Notes: generated by a model from the letters alone, not told the origin. A stretch of 23,063 bases of DNA from Isoetes engelmannii (GCA_011763485.2 JAANSK020252051.1:1-23063); one strand, 5' to 3'; positions 1 through 10,639 are shown, numbered from the stretch's first letter. A program made the numbers and translations.

Positions 1-28
1 ACGTGGCCATGCATGCCCATGTGGATAT

Positions 29-106
29 TTGGCATTCCATACCTTAGGTTGCACAAGTTATGTAAATAACTTGTGCATGCCCCATGAGGGTATGGTCCGA
101 TGCCAA
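29..106. repeat. Interrupted palindrome / hairpin
   Basis: A perfect 12-bp inverted repeat (TGCACAAGTTAT at 50-61, its complement at 66-77) has a 4-base loop. It is flanked by two further paired blocks, 37-43 (CCATACC) with 89-95, and 29-35 (TTGGCAT) with 100-106. The nested pairing gives a stem-loop of nearly 80 nt with asymmetric internal loops. This is the shape of a small fold-back element or the core of a MITE. No flanking target duplication is visible and no gene is attached. Confidence 0.8.
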
Positions 107-3100
107 GAATACAAGGCGTCTATGACGATTTGTATAGTGACGTCACCGTAGAATGTACGCATACGGAACGCCACATTTGGTCATTAGGACAACTGCTTGA
201 ACAAATAGCCATTGTGTACAACTATTTGAACAAATAGGCATTGCTTGTTTGGAACAATGTGGATACATGAGAGTCCATGAATATACATTGAAGGGGATGG
301 GAGATGAAGATAGTCTAGAAGATCAAAACTACTAGAGCTGCACTAGAAAGCATGTAGCTTATACCCTTTGAAGACATCTAGACCAGGTAAGGATAGGTTA
401 GTTGATGTGCATGTGAATCTACCTAAAGGGTACATTGCATTAAGAAGTTGGCTAGGTAGAAATATTTTATGGAGTACATGTAGAGGAATGAGTGGAACGT
501 ACGAGAAGGGGTTTTTGTTGTGAAAAGTGGTAGATAAAGGGGTTTTGCCTGATCCCAAGAACACAGATGCCATATCCAAACTATGTATTGAATCCCCTAG
601 GTCGATGTCTTAGACATGAGAATGGAGTAGTGATGATTTAAACATTTGTTATGCAAAATCTTCACTACAATGTTGTATAGGCATTTATAGCATCAAATAA
701 TAAGAACAACGAAGAGTAGCGTAAAAGATAATGACATATATGATAAATAAGAAGAAAGAATTGGTGGCAGCTGCTCAACAGCTTTTGAATATGCTAATTC
801 AGCATTAGCTGCGACATGTGATTTCAAAGCCAACATCTGAACAATATACAATCAATGATGTCCGAGACTCCAGATATTCCTTTAGGAGTGTTGTTAAAAT
901 GCTACTTTAGGATTTAAAATGATATCCACTATATCTTTGCTTCGTGCCTATTAATTGTACAAATCTGTTTCTTTTATCATCGTTGATATCCAAAGCAAGT
1001 GGAAATTTTACTTGTAGATCGACTTTTTCGAAGACATTTTTCTATAGGATTTGAAGTGCTTCTATGTGCACAACCATATTGCCTTCAGAGGTTAGGTGTA
1101 GACACATCTCTACAACCATACATCTAATAGTAAATTTTCTAAGGACTCAAGATAGGTGTTGTCTTATATAGAAGTAGATTGCTTTAATCAATGTCTAAAA
1201 TCAAACCTAAGAGGCTTTGCCATTTGGTGTGCTTTTGAAATTAAGACCAAGGATCAATTATATATGTTCTGGTTGCTTTTACAACTGACAAAATATGCTT
1301 CTGCATACATACTAGTAGTTTTATTTGCCTGCTCTGGAAGGTCCGTAGCACCTTCTGGATAAATGGCCCTGGATATATTGAAGAGTTCAATAGATTGAGA
1401 CCTTATAAAAGAAATATTCTAAGCATTCATAATGTCGCACTATGAACATCAAAAGCAAGTCTAAACTGGCATAAATTTACGGCCATTTTCCTCTATATGT
1501 GGTAATGTGAATAATATAATCTGACATGAGCCTTGCAACCTCTATCACACAAAATTTCTATGCCAGTTTGAAAGAATTTTCTTAGAAACATATTTCTGGT
1601 TTGAACCTTCAGGTGAGATACAATTTGAAAATGATTGCCCTTGTATTCAGAGATTGAATCTTGCTTCTCATAAAATGATCAATGATCAATTTTTGGGAAA
1701 GGAAAGTCTGGTGGTTTTCTTTCAGGTTAATGGACGATCGACTATAAGAAGGGAAGGATTGATATGGGTCAAGCACGGGGGAGCGGTCCACTGAAAAGGA
1801 GCTAGAGAATATGGCAAATGTTTCATAGCTGTTATTCTCTATAGCTAACAAAGGGATTGGGAAATATCTGCACCATTAATATTATTCCAAGTATAGCATG
1901 ATCTAAAATTAAATAAAGGCAATGGTAAAATCGAAATATGGATAAAATCGAAATATGGATAAAAGGGCATGCACAGGTCGCGAGTGCAGCTGCACCACAG
2001 AAACACAATTTACCTTTCGACCAATAAAGGTATCTTTTTGACAAAAGGTACGAATTTAGACCATAAATAAGGAATTGTCGACCAATCTGGGCATCGCCCA
2101 ACATCTGTGCTAGTATCCGACTTTCGCAAATGGTTTCTATCAGCAATTCAGGTCGTATTCCGGAGTTCATGCTCATAAATTTGGATCGCTACTGAGGTTG
2201 GAAAGCTCTAGGCACTGCTGTGAGGCATTTGATTCATTTCTTGAGGCTAAGCATTAGCTAGAGTTGAAATTGCCTAAGCCCTGTGGATCCGGTTGGGTGG
2301 ATAAGTGGATTGATCATATCAATTTCCTGTATGTTCAGATAAAATATTGATTATTTGATTATCATTCGTTCTTGTTTCTACCTCATGTTCTGAGAGCAAC
2401 TTTAAGATCTTCAAACACTGCAAATCTTTTAATTCATATCATGAAGCAATTGCATCAATTTGCATTGGTGCACTGTCTCATAGTTAAAACAGGCAGATGG
2501 GTCTGTTAAGAACGTGAAAACATGATATGCCAATGATGCCAACTTTTATTTTGAACATTTGGCTTAGCTTTGACAAAGAACAAGGAAACACTACCCATTC
2601 TAGAGATACCTAGTGTAGGTACTTTGGTAGATTTTAAAAGTAGTAGGGTGTAAGTATTTATGTCCTTCTTAGTGGAAGCATGAATACAACATGTTCTATG
2701 TAGAAAAAAATTAGAATAAAGTTTGGGTAACGTATTGGACCTTAGTATACACATCCTCGAAGTTCTTTAGCTCCAGACTAGTTTGTGTGAAGCTCTAGAT
2801 AAGATTTTTGGCTACTGCTCAGCGAATTCAATGGAAGAAATCCTAAGCCTACCAGATGGCCGCAACCCTTAAGCTGGAGGAAAAGCAGCACGACTGCCAT
2901 AAATGATGCATAAACATTTTACAACCTTTTACATCAAGTTGAAGATTTGCATGATAAATAGAGTAACAAGTTAGCTTCTTCTAACAAACAAAACTCATTC
3001 CACAAAATAGAATATGCAATATAGAAGACTTATTTACACACTCTACATACTTCAAGTGATGTCCTTCCAAGAGCTATTGTATAGTTCTTGCAATAACTCT

Positions 3101-3172
3101 TCCCTACATATCATGAGTTATTGTTATTGATTACTCCTCCTAGAGTCAAGGCCTAAAAAGGAAAGATCTTAC
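107..3172. other. Unassigned AT-rich DNA
   Basis: No gene is recognised on either strand. Small repeats are present: an 18-bp unit (TTGAACAAATAGCCATTG and a one-base variant) at 197-214 and 226-243, and a 17-bp unit repeated 2.3 times at 1926-1964. Open frames of 60-114 codons occur, the longest on the minus strand at 1832-2176, but none resembles a family I know and none has a supporting context. Nothing in the interval requires a gene call. Confidence 0.6.
1926..1964. repeat. 17-bp tandem duplication
   Basis: The unit TAAAATCGAAATATGGA is present twice, head to tail and without mismatch, followed by the first five bases of a third copy. It is a short local duplication with no visible function. 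Confidence 0.85.
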
Positions 3173-3389
3173 CTTTTGTCGTTCAACTTCCACACAAAGC
3201 ACAGTTGAGCTCTTGAACATCGTGATGCAAGAAAGAGTCATAGGCATCCCATCCAAATGTTTTGGTGAGATCTTTAGTTGCGACCCTACTATAACTGTAC
3301 TGAAATTTATACAAATGTCTCCGAGGAGCCAATCCAATACTATTTGATGGAATATCTTTTTTGTTAGTGTGCATGCGGTATACTGCTTG
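3173..3389 (-). pseudogene. UBP12/UBP13-like ubiquitin protease exon fragment
   Basis: On the minus strand one exon-sized stretch reads as part of the catalytic USP domain of plant UBP12/UBP13 (USP7-type deubiquitinases, which remove ubiquitin from nuclear and cytosolic targets). Recognisable blocks in order are QAVYRMHT, KDIPSNSIGLA, YKFQYS, ATKDLTKTFGWDAYDSF and HHDVQELN. These correspond to the segment just after the catalytic cysteine box. After ELNCALCG the frame is lost: one base appears deleted where the family continues with a KLEDK-like sequence, giving a stop. The homology ends at a GTAAG donor-like site (3172-3168), and an AG lies just upstream of the first codon, so the exon borders seem preserved. 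That points to a copied genomic segment rather than a retrocopy. I found no other UBP exon nearby. The cysteine, histidine and aspartate catalytic residues lie outside the fragment. It is a gene relic, not an active enzyme. Confidence 0.85.
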
Positions 3390-5224
3390 CTCATATATAA
3401 AAGTTCAGACATGAAAGTCATTATCAGTTTGAAGATAATAATGAAGAGCATGTAATGCACCTTGTGAAAAATGTGGAATATGATAAGGTGTCTGAAGGAA
3501 CGAATTCATATACCATGTAGCTCCCTGGTTCTTGAGCTCCAGAAATCCAGTTTCTTTCTAATCATATGCCCAATATTCAAATATTTTTCGTCGTATTATT
3601 GACGAGGAAACCTTTTGACAGATTATCTCATGTAAAGGCATAAACAAGGCCAATCATTCTCTCATATATTGAATTGATGTTGTGTATCTATGATTTAAGA
3701 AGCAAATTTCAACCACTTTAAAATTATCGCCCTTTCGAACTTGTTTTTAGAACCCAAAATCCTCTGTTGATAGCCTGTCGAATTTTTGGGTGGCGCCGCC
3801 TAGGTCTCTCTGTTTCTATTTTCTATTCAGCCCATTTGTTGATCGCAGCTCTGTACCAGCCTCTACTCAACCCAAGTCTTCACATGCACCAGACACAAGC
3901 TTCATCAAAATACGACAAAAATTTCCTAAAGCAACCTAAATTAACCATTATAGCCTCAAGAGGGGGCGAAATTTCAAGTTGGTTGAAATTTTGTCAGAGA
4001 ATTTGAAGGAACGTGAAAATTTTCTTATGATGTTTTCTATTATGTTTTGTATCGTGATGATCGATCACAATCAAACTAAATCTACCAAATATGCTCCACC
4101 CGTATGACAAACTTAGCGCATTTGCAACATCTAAATACAAAGACAGGGAGCCCACATTGTCTTCTATGGGAAAGACTAATATGCACCTGTAAAACCACAA
4201 TAAGCAAGCCATCGAGACATGAGAAAAAACTGAACTAAGGCCGTAAAGCTCTAGATTTAAGGAAAATGAGACAATTTACAAAGGTGTCAAATTGCCGAAG
4301 CAATGAAGCTACAAAAAGAATAAAAAGGATTAGACAATCACAGGTTTTCAAAGAGCACGCGAAATAAATTGAAGGTTATTAGGTCCTCCACCTATAGGAC
4401 CAAACTCCCAGTGATCATTGGCATTCTTGGTTATTAGGCAGGGTTCGAAATTGAATGGTTAGGCCTTGAAAAATCCGGCAATTCTCAAAAATCTTCGACG
4501 ACAAAAAAAATTCCAGGCATTTTTTCAGGCTATTTTCATTAAGGTTTTCTAAGGATTTCCGGGAAACTATAGTATAAATTCGTGTATTTCCGGCCATCTT
4601 AAATACATACTAGTTATGGCAAATTCTAATTTCGGGCCTTTAATAGGTTCTTGGTGTTTTTTCTCCCGATGATTTTGAGTGTATTTATGGAATATCCTAA
4701 AATATTCACCCCAATAAACGAATAAACGAAAACGAAAGAGGTTTCGTGCCCGAATTAAAAACATCGACCAATGACCTGTTATATTCCCTGGCATACCTTG
4801 ACCAAAAACATATAATAATGCCGTATGCACTTTCCTAAATTTAGATCATTCGCCCTTGGCATCATGGATTCTGCAGTGGCCGCAATCGAGTCTCGGCTGA
4901 AGACTTCAATAGTTCTGGCGATTCTGCAATGGATCCAGCAATGTCGAAATTTCCTTGGGCTTCAGGTATCTCTAATTTTGTGTTGCCTTCAGATCTATAA
5001 CCTTTTTCCCAAATCAACGAGATATATTATAGCAGCAGAAAACTGATTTCCTATGAGTCCCTTGTACAATGTACAGAAAGGTTGCAGAAAGGTGGGCTTG
5101 GTGTAGTGTATTTCTCACTGTAAAGACGAAGTGGTAGAACAGCTGTGCCGTGTTGCGAAAAGGAGTTTGCAATGTGCAAAGGAAGAAAACTCAACTTCAT
5201 TTTTTATCAATTTTAGTTAGAATA
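3390..5224. other. Unassigned sequence
   Basis: No recognisable gene, RNA or transposon. The interval has scattered short open frames of 60-88 codons on both strands with no family resemblance and no supporting context. It could include intron or flanking sequence of the UBP12/13 relic, but no further exon of that gene was seen on the minus strand. Confidence 0.55.
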
Positions 5225-5861
5225 TTCTTAGTAATGGCAAAAAAAAGAGGTCATGGCATTCTAAATTGGATCCCTCCGGAGAAAAGATGGACTCCTCTAA
5301 GAGAACTTCCAAGATATCTTCATGTCCAACATATAGAGCACATCGAGCTATTTTCAACCGTCATTCGCACCAAAAAGAGCGGCATCAATGAAGACATAAT
5401 GCAGGCATCAAAATGAAGACTTAATACAGGCATCAAATGAAAGCATCAATGAAGGTATACCTTGCGATGTACCAAGGGTTATCGTGCACTGTGCACTACA
5501 GTACAGTACGCATCAATCAAGGTATACCTTGCAGTAATATTGCTTAAGGAATTAGTCCTACTATGTGGTGGTCTTCCTAAATATATAGGACAAGAAGAAA
5601 GACTTGAAAGTTGTTGATTCCTCATCAATTGCAGATGAGAATGACAAGGGATGACAGAGTTCTTCGATCATTATAGCATTGGTTGATGTGCAAGTTCCCT
5701 TTTCGATGCCACCCATTTTTGGTGGGATGGCCATTGGAAATGACTCGATGTTCTTTATATATTGAAATGATGATATTTGGAAGTTCTCTAGAGGAGTCCA
5801 TCTTTTCTCCGAAGAATTCAATCTGGAAGGCCATGACTCCTTTTTTGCAATTAATGAGAAA
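5225..5861. repeat. Large inverted repeat (about 165-bp arms)
   Basis: The left arm, about 5225-5392, and the right arm, about 5697-5861, are imperfect reverse complements, estimated by eye at roughly 75-80% identity with small indels. Shared blocks include GGAGAAAAGATGGACTCCTC and AGAACTTCCAA read outward from each end. About 300 bp separate the arms. Both arms show short open frames (plus strand in the left arm, minus strand in the right arm) whose peptides look alike only because the DNA is inverted. The layout matches a fold-back or long-TIR non-autonomous DNA element. A transcript through it would form a long hairpin. No target-site duplication was identified. Confidence 0.75.
5384..5535 (+). 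repeat. Degenerate GCATCAATGAAG repeat tract
   Basis: A run of related short units built on GCATCAAtGAAG (variants with one extra A or a small deletion) occupies 5383-5455. The block GCATCAAtSAAGGTATACCTTGC then occurs twice, near 5442 and 5511. Between these two lies GTGCACTGTGCAC, a self-complementary stretch. The tract fills part of the spacer of the large inverted repeat. Confidence 0.65.
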
Positions 5862-5948
5862 CATGCAACGGACAAGAATTGGAAATATCTGACTACACCT
5901 GGAGGTAAGTGTTTATTCTTCACTTTTCATCATTCTTGGCTTGGGCAG

Positions 5949-6281
5949 CACATGTGAGTTTCCTGAGATTATTGATGAGTGATGATGTAAAAAAATATTT
6001 TGAAATAATGAACAATTTGATAGGCGTGCTTGTAAAGGCTAGGCCCTTGCATTATTCATGGAAGAACTTGCTGAAGGCTCTATATTATTCAGGAACTTTT
6101 AAGGACAGGCGAAATGCCTCTTTTACCTAAAGGCGACCCTGAAAATCTGTCTTTGCTTATTTATGGTTGCGTGAACCTAGAGGAGCAAAAACTTCCTACT
6201 TTCAATAATATTTGTGATCAACTGTGGAAGCTCAAGCTAATTATACATCGAGACAAAAGCTTAATCTGTCCATTTATATAA
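5949..6281 (+). pseudogene. Exon-like stretch of an unidentified gene, frameshifted
   Basis: After an AG at 5947-5948, preceded by a fairly pyrimidine-rich stretch, an open frame runs to a stop at 6128-6130 and includes SDDVKKYFEIMNNLIGVLVK and ARPLHYSWKNLLKAL. From about 6103 a second frame takes over (TGEMPLLPKGDPENLSLLIY, then LPTFNNICDQLWKLKL) and ends at TAA 6279-6281. Both pieces have protein-like composition, with charged and hydrophobic residues alternating. The simplest reading is one exon broken by a single indel near 6103-6128. I do not recognise the family. It may belong with the open stretch at 6314-6520, on the same strand. The call rests on composition and splice-like context only. 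Confidence 0.35.
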
Positions 6282-6313
6282 TATTGAGATACAGGGCATA
6301 AAGAAAGCTGTAG

Positions 6314-6523
6314 TATCAAGTTGATCAAATCTGTATATCGTCATGTGGTATGTATCTAATACTTGATGGCCTTATTTCTGACGTGGACAATTCTGTGATG
6401 CAAGAATATGGTGAAATTTTCTTCTCTGTGCTTGAGCAGCTGAGAAACGCATTGCCAGGGAATTTTATTATTGGCGTGGCTTCTTCTACATATCCATCAG
6501 AAACCAATTATCCAAATAATTGA
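6314..6523 (+). pseudogene. Open coding-like stretch, unidentified
   Basis: From just after a stop at 6311-6313 to TGA at 6521-6523 one frame stays open for 69 codons. An ATG at 6350 begins MYLILDGLISDVDNS, followed by MQEYGEIFFSVLEQLRNALP and NFIIGVASSTYPSE. The composition looks like a soluble globular or helical protein segment rather than chance. It lies 32 bp after the preceding exon-like stretch, on the same strand, in a different frame. I do not recognise it. The reverse strand also has a 60-codon frame here, most likely a shadow. Confidence 0.35.
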
Positions 6524-6646
6524 TCGCATTCAGCTGTATGATCATCACATATCCAACTTATATTCAAGTTATCCTCCAACGTGGAGCGTGGTCAAATCTG
6601 TTAGATGCTATATATCCAGAGGGATTTATTCTTCCAAAATCTTCCA

Positions 6647-6729
6647 AGGTTTTCCAATATGGCAAAGATTGTCAAATACAGCAAAGTAGGTTTTCCAATA
6701 AGGCAAAGATTTTCAGAATACAGCAAAGT
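6647..6729 (+). repeat. 41/42-bp tandem duplication
   Basis: Two adjacent copies, 6647-6687 and 6688-6729, share AGGTTTTCCAATA, GGCAAAGATT and ATACAGCAAAGT, with a handful of differences. It is a local slippage or unequal-exchange product within unassigned sequence. Confidence 0.9.
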
Positions 6730-7374
6730 TGTTAAAAAGTGGGACCTAGGAGATTCATGTATATGATAACATTCAGTCTGTTATAGAGAAAGCTATATAT
6801 ATCAAGGCGATAAATTTGGGAGGCATTTCTATCCAAGGGTGTGACGCATGTGTGCTTCTCCCTGTTTAAAGCTCCCTGTTTAAAGCGCTTCATGATAATC
6901 TCACCCATGGACGACATCCCATCGTGCATAAGTTGCAATTCACTGCATTACTAGCCCGAGTAGCAGTGTGTGCTCAGCGGTGTAAGGCATAAGTTACTTG
7001 TGTATAATTTGGACGATTTATCGCCAAACCCTGGCACATGTGGTCACCTCTCATTGAATAAGCATCATTTTGCTTTTGGATATATGGCTGTGGAACAAGA
7101 ACTCAATGATGCTGAGGATAAGTAGTTATTTATTAAATTCGGGCAGAAATCAAATGGCAATTATTCAATGGGAGGCACCTGCATGTGCTCGCAGCCGAGC
7201 ATAGATTGTCACAAATGTAGTTTTTGTATCCCATATGGTTTATATGGGGTGTGTTGCATTATTGTAATAGAGAATGCAAGATATTTTAATCATTTTTCTT
7301 GGTGGTGTTCATGAAGAACGTAAGAATTTAAATAAAGGACTTGAGGCTTATAATCATAAACTTCTTGGGCACAA
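6730..7374. other. Unassigned sequence
   Basis: I see no gene, RNA or repeat family. A 68-codon minus-strand frame (6732-6938) has no resemblance to a known family. The interval could be intron of a decayed plus-strand gene, since coding-like stretches lie on both sides. Confidence 0.5.
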
Positions 7375-7512
7375 ATGTTGGAAGCTGTTGGTTCTGAAGT
7401 TGAAAGAGTACGTCCAGTTTCTATCACACACAGAGATCATATTGTAAATGTTGCAAGGGGAAAAGTTATATCTGGTCATATTACTGAAGTTGGTGGTAGA
7501 TTCAATCATTAA
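7375..7512 (+). pseudogene. Short coding-like stretch, unidentified
   Basis: An ATG-initiated frame of 46 codons reads MLEAVGSEVERVRPVSITHR, then DHIVNVARGKVISGHITEVG, before TAA. Its balanced composition suggests an exon remnant rather than noise. It is too short to assign. Upstream residues in another frame (LNKGLEAYNHKLLGH) also look protein-like, so a frameshift near 7370 is possible. No family is proposed. Confidence 0.3.
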
Positions 7513-8636
7513 TTTCATCTCTAAGTTGAATTATTATCATTTATAGTCATGTCAGCAATCTAGATCAAAGTCATCTGCTGCATCCAGTAATAAGGTATGT
7601 CTTTGTTCTGTTTCTTTTGGCTAATTGTAGAGATCTATTAGTTGTGCTTACTAGAGGTTTTGCCATGTTATGCTTAGATTTGCGCATTTGATGGCTATGT
7701 TAGTCTCAAACAGAATTCCACCATCTTTTGTTATTTGGCAAGTGAAGTTCAATCAGTGGTTATTACAAGATTCTTTCTGCCATGATATCAAGCTCGACAA
7801 TTCAAGCAATCTAGATATTTTTGTCATCTTCAATTGATGTTATTGCCAATGTTGTGAATATCATGCTGAAGAACTCATTTCTTACGGGGAGCTCCATATT
7901 CCATTTATATTCGACATGAGCTGTCATTTAGTTGCTTCACCCCATTTTATAAGTATTGCTCGAATCTGGTACGATGTCCTCTTGCCTAAACAACCACTGC
8001 CAGAGAGGTGAGTAAGATATGCTCCTCATGCATGTTCTATTGATGGCAGTATTCATGTTGATATACGTATCTTTATGTTGAAAGTCATACTGATGCGTGA
8101 TATACACTTAGCAGTATTAACCTTTTGTTTGAACCAGCTTGATATGGACTAAGAATTTTTTATAATGGGAACCTTCTTATATATGGACTAGAGTATTATA
8201 ATCTGCGTAAATTTGCCTGACTGAAACACCTAGAACACAGTGCTATCAACCAACCCTTCATGAATCATGCATCAAAGCATTATCCCAGATTTATGTGTCT
8301 ATCATTTTGATGAAAGATCAAGGTGTACCTTGAAGGGCCAAGTACATACAATGGAGCTCAAAACCTGACCTGCACAACTACATGCAATCTGATCTACTTT
8401 CTGTTGTATTTCCAAACTCGAAACTTACAATACTTCATTATTTGAGTTTGCATATTTGTTTTATTGCTTTGCTTATTGGATACTGTGTCCGTTTGTTTGT
8501 ACATACAGAGATTAAGAACATGAATTTTAAAGCATTGTCAGCACAAGCCCTTTACATCATACTTAACATACACATGATGCCAACATTACAACACACAAGT
8601 TTTTCTAGTTTGATAAGCCTGTGTTTGCTTTTGCAG
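7513..8636. other. Unassigned, possibly intronic
   Basis: The interval is T-rich on the plus strand and contains no recognisable gene. It ends in a plausible acceptor (TTTGCTTTTGCAG at 8624-8636) immediately before the next coding-like block. A 99-codon plus-strand frame at 8382-8681 runs across this acceptor and is probably accidental in its upstream part. Confidence 0.45.
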
Positions 8637-9077
8637 GGTGAGGGTCCGTATCTTTGGGTGCAGCCTCAAGTGGCAGATTAATGCCCCATATTTGAACATA
8701 TTAATGAATGTCAAATTTATGAAAACTAGATCGTGGAATGTTGTGCAGTGCTTTTCACCGCGCAGTGCTTCTCATGCAACTGAACAAACAGGTCTGATCT
8801 GATTTCATTTTAATGCATTGCTTCTCGCTTATCACATTTTAGCTGATGCTTTTAATGTTTTTCTCATTTGACCCATTGATTGCTTGCTGTTTTGTAGACG
8901 AAAATACAACCGCTGTGGGTTCCATTCCATCTTTATGCACTACCAGACATTATCCGGTGGGCTTCTTTAGCAGCATGATGCAAGAGTTCAACAAGATAAT
9001 GGAGCAAAAAGTCTAGGAATGCTCTTGGTGATGACAAGCAAATTGAGGCAGTGGCGCAATCCGCAATTGGTGGAAGG
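8637..9077 (+). pseudogene. Two spliced exons of an unidentified gene, frameshifted
   Basis: Exon A (8637-8791) is preceded by TTTTGCAG and ends at a GT (8792-8793). It reads through MNVKFMKTRSWNVVQCFSPR and SASHATEQT, a basic, serine-rich and acid-poor stretch that could be an organelle-targeting N-terminus if the ATG at 8704 is the start. Exon B (8898-9077) follows TTTTGTAG and continues in phase: DENTTAVGSIPSLCTTRHYP, then VGFFSSMMQEFNKIMEQK. Here a run of five A (9006-9010) puts a TAG in frame at 9014-9016. Removing one A restores SRNALGDDKQIEAVAQSAIG up to a GTATTT donor. Phase-preserving splice sites and a single-base defect strongly suggest a once-real gene. The next exon is probably at 10469. 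I do not recognise the family, and mitochondrial or plastid targeting is only inferred. Confidence 0.55.
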
Positions 9078-10049
9078 GTATTTTCTCCTCTTCTTGTCTC
9101 TAACTGTGTCACTGCATGTTGTTACATGTTGACCTATAGCCACATTACACGTGCAAAACCTCGTTTTCTCTTGTAGATATTTGTTCTTATGAGTTCTACC
9201 TTATAGTTTGCAACTAGGTGCTCAACAAGAATATTGTTCCTATGATGAGTTCTAGCTTAGTGTTTGCAGCTAGAAATGTTTCAAGCTCAACTCATATTTG
9301 CAAATGTGTAAACCATATTCTTAAGTGTAATCAGATTAATATTCATACATACAAAAACTACGGCATGGTATAATTAAAAACGTTATTTTTTCATCGCTTC
9401 TTTTTAGTTCCTCAGATTCAAAACTCTAAAGACATCTAATATTTCATGGATTTCATGCTTTAGAATGCATGTGCATATAGATAAAAAGAAGTGCGTGCAA
9501 TGTCATGTTTCTGCAGATCTGATTGATTGCATACACTGCAAAAATTCTTTGACTTTTCCATGCAACAATGAGTGCCAATCATATTAAGATCTTATGTGCT
9601 TTGCATTCCCTATTTCCATTTGTTTCATTTATGACACAAATTTAGAAATAGAAATGTTCATTAGTATTGGTGTGGCTCCATCTATATCAAGTTCTTTATT
9701 CTAGGATAGCTGGTCTTAGAGGTTTGACATAACCCTATGCAGTGCACCTCAATTGGAATTGTGGTAAAGGTAAGTGGCATATAGAACTGCATGCCAAACA
9801 TGTCGTCTGTAGCAGGCATTTGCATTCCATTCATATGGTCCCTCGTGTCATGAAGCAAAGAGACTAGATGGATCTCCATTAGTTTTATCCTACATGTTTA
9901 TATATGTAATTTGAACAATGGTAGAAGAAGGTGACTTGCTTAAACGTAATCCTTTCTAGGATTATTGTTAGATTAGATTACGTGTGCTTTAAAGCACATT
10001 ATTTCAAACTCCACTAGATATTTTCACCTCCACCCCTTAACCGGTCATA
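9078..10049. other. Probable intron of the decayed gene
   Basis: The stretch lies between a GTATTT donor-like site at 9078 and the next exon-like block at 10469. It holds no recognisable gene. A 65-codon minus-strand frame at 9682-9879 has no known resemblance. No terminal repeats that would mark a large insertion were found. Confidence 0.45.
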
Positions 10050-10215
10050 AAGGTCGAGCACTTTGGTGGCCGGAAAACTTTTTGGGTGGGCTAAAATGTT
10101 GCTTGCTCGACCTTCATGTAAGAGAGAGGCAAAGAGCAGGCCATTTCGTTTGGCTTGGACCTGGCTCGCCTTAACGGGCTCATCAGGCCCTTACCAGGCG
10201 AAATGGCCTGCTCTT
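10050..10215. repeat. Fold-back element with two hairpins
   Basis: Two inverted repeats lie next to each other. AAGGTCGAGCA at 10050-10060 pairs perfectly with 10104-10114 (11 bp). AAGAGCAGGCCATTTCG at 10132-10148 pairs perfectly with 10199-10215 (17 bp). The second loop contains another near-palindrome (GGGCTCATCAGGCCC). The region is more GC-rich than its surroundings and sits inside the putative intron of the decayed plus-strand gene, as expected of a small inserted fold-back element. No target duplication is identified. Confidence 0.75.
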
Positions 10216-10468
10216 GGCTTTTACCTATTACGAAACAGACAGTTTCAACTTGAAGAGAGATTAAAACACAATGGTTACGAGATAATTTTCAAATGGATAT
10301 AGCCTTGCAATTTTGAGTTGTAATCTCGAAAACTCTGTTGTAATTTTGGATTGAAAAACTCGTAGCAGTTTCCAACTCAAAATTATTAGACGATTCAGGC
10401 CCTAGAGTAGCCAATACAAGGGACTTTATTTTATCATTCTCAAACATTCACTTTTGTCTCATTATCAG

Positions 10469-10638
10469 GGGTGCTCTTTACCTTGAGTCTGATCAAATTC
10501 GTGCATTGAATTGAGCTTGGACAAATTCGTCCATTGATTTGAGCTTAGACGAGGAGGTAAAGAAGAAGTGGACAGCAGTGGGCTCTGCGTCGTCTGGCAG
10601 CATCGCCTCAAGAAATTTCCTTAAGGAATCTTCTCAAG
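10469..10638 (+). pseudogene. Further exon of the unidentified gene, broken by a duplication
   Basis: After an acceptor (CATTATCAG) the plus strand reads GALYLESDQIRAL, then a stop. After a frame change it reads SIDLSLDEEVKKKWTAVGSA, then SSGSIASRNFLKESSQ, before a GTGAAG donor at 10639. The frame change coincides with a 28-bp tandem duplication (10494-10521 and 10522-10549, 25 of 28 positions equal), which is not a multiple of three. Joined to the preceding exon, the sequence runs ...SAIGGR-GALYLESD. This needs one extra G at the junction to be treated as an indel. Same strand, compatible splice signals and similar composition suggest the same gene as 8637-9077. Function unknown. Confidence 0.45.
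10494..10549 (+). repeat. 28-bp tandem duplication
   Basis: Two adjacent 28-base units, CAAATTCGTSCATTGAWTTG followed by AGCTTRGA, differ at three positions. They lie within an exon-like block and change its reading frame. Confidence 0.9.
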
Positions 10639-10639
10639 G

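Noticed and set aside
343-579. 78-codon minus-strand frame suspected as retroelement protein
   Set aside because: No reverse-transcriptase, gag or integrase motif could be seen.
1832-2176. 114-codon minus-strand open frame
   Set aside because: Among the longest ATG frames in the window, but it has no motif or known resemblance, no adjacent exons, and contains a repeat-derived stretch at 1926-1964. Length alone is not enough in 23 kb of AT-rich DNA.
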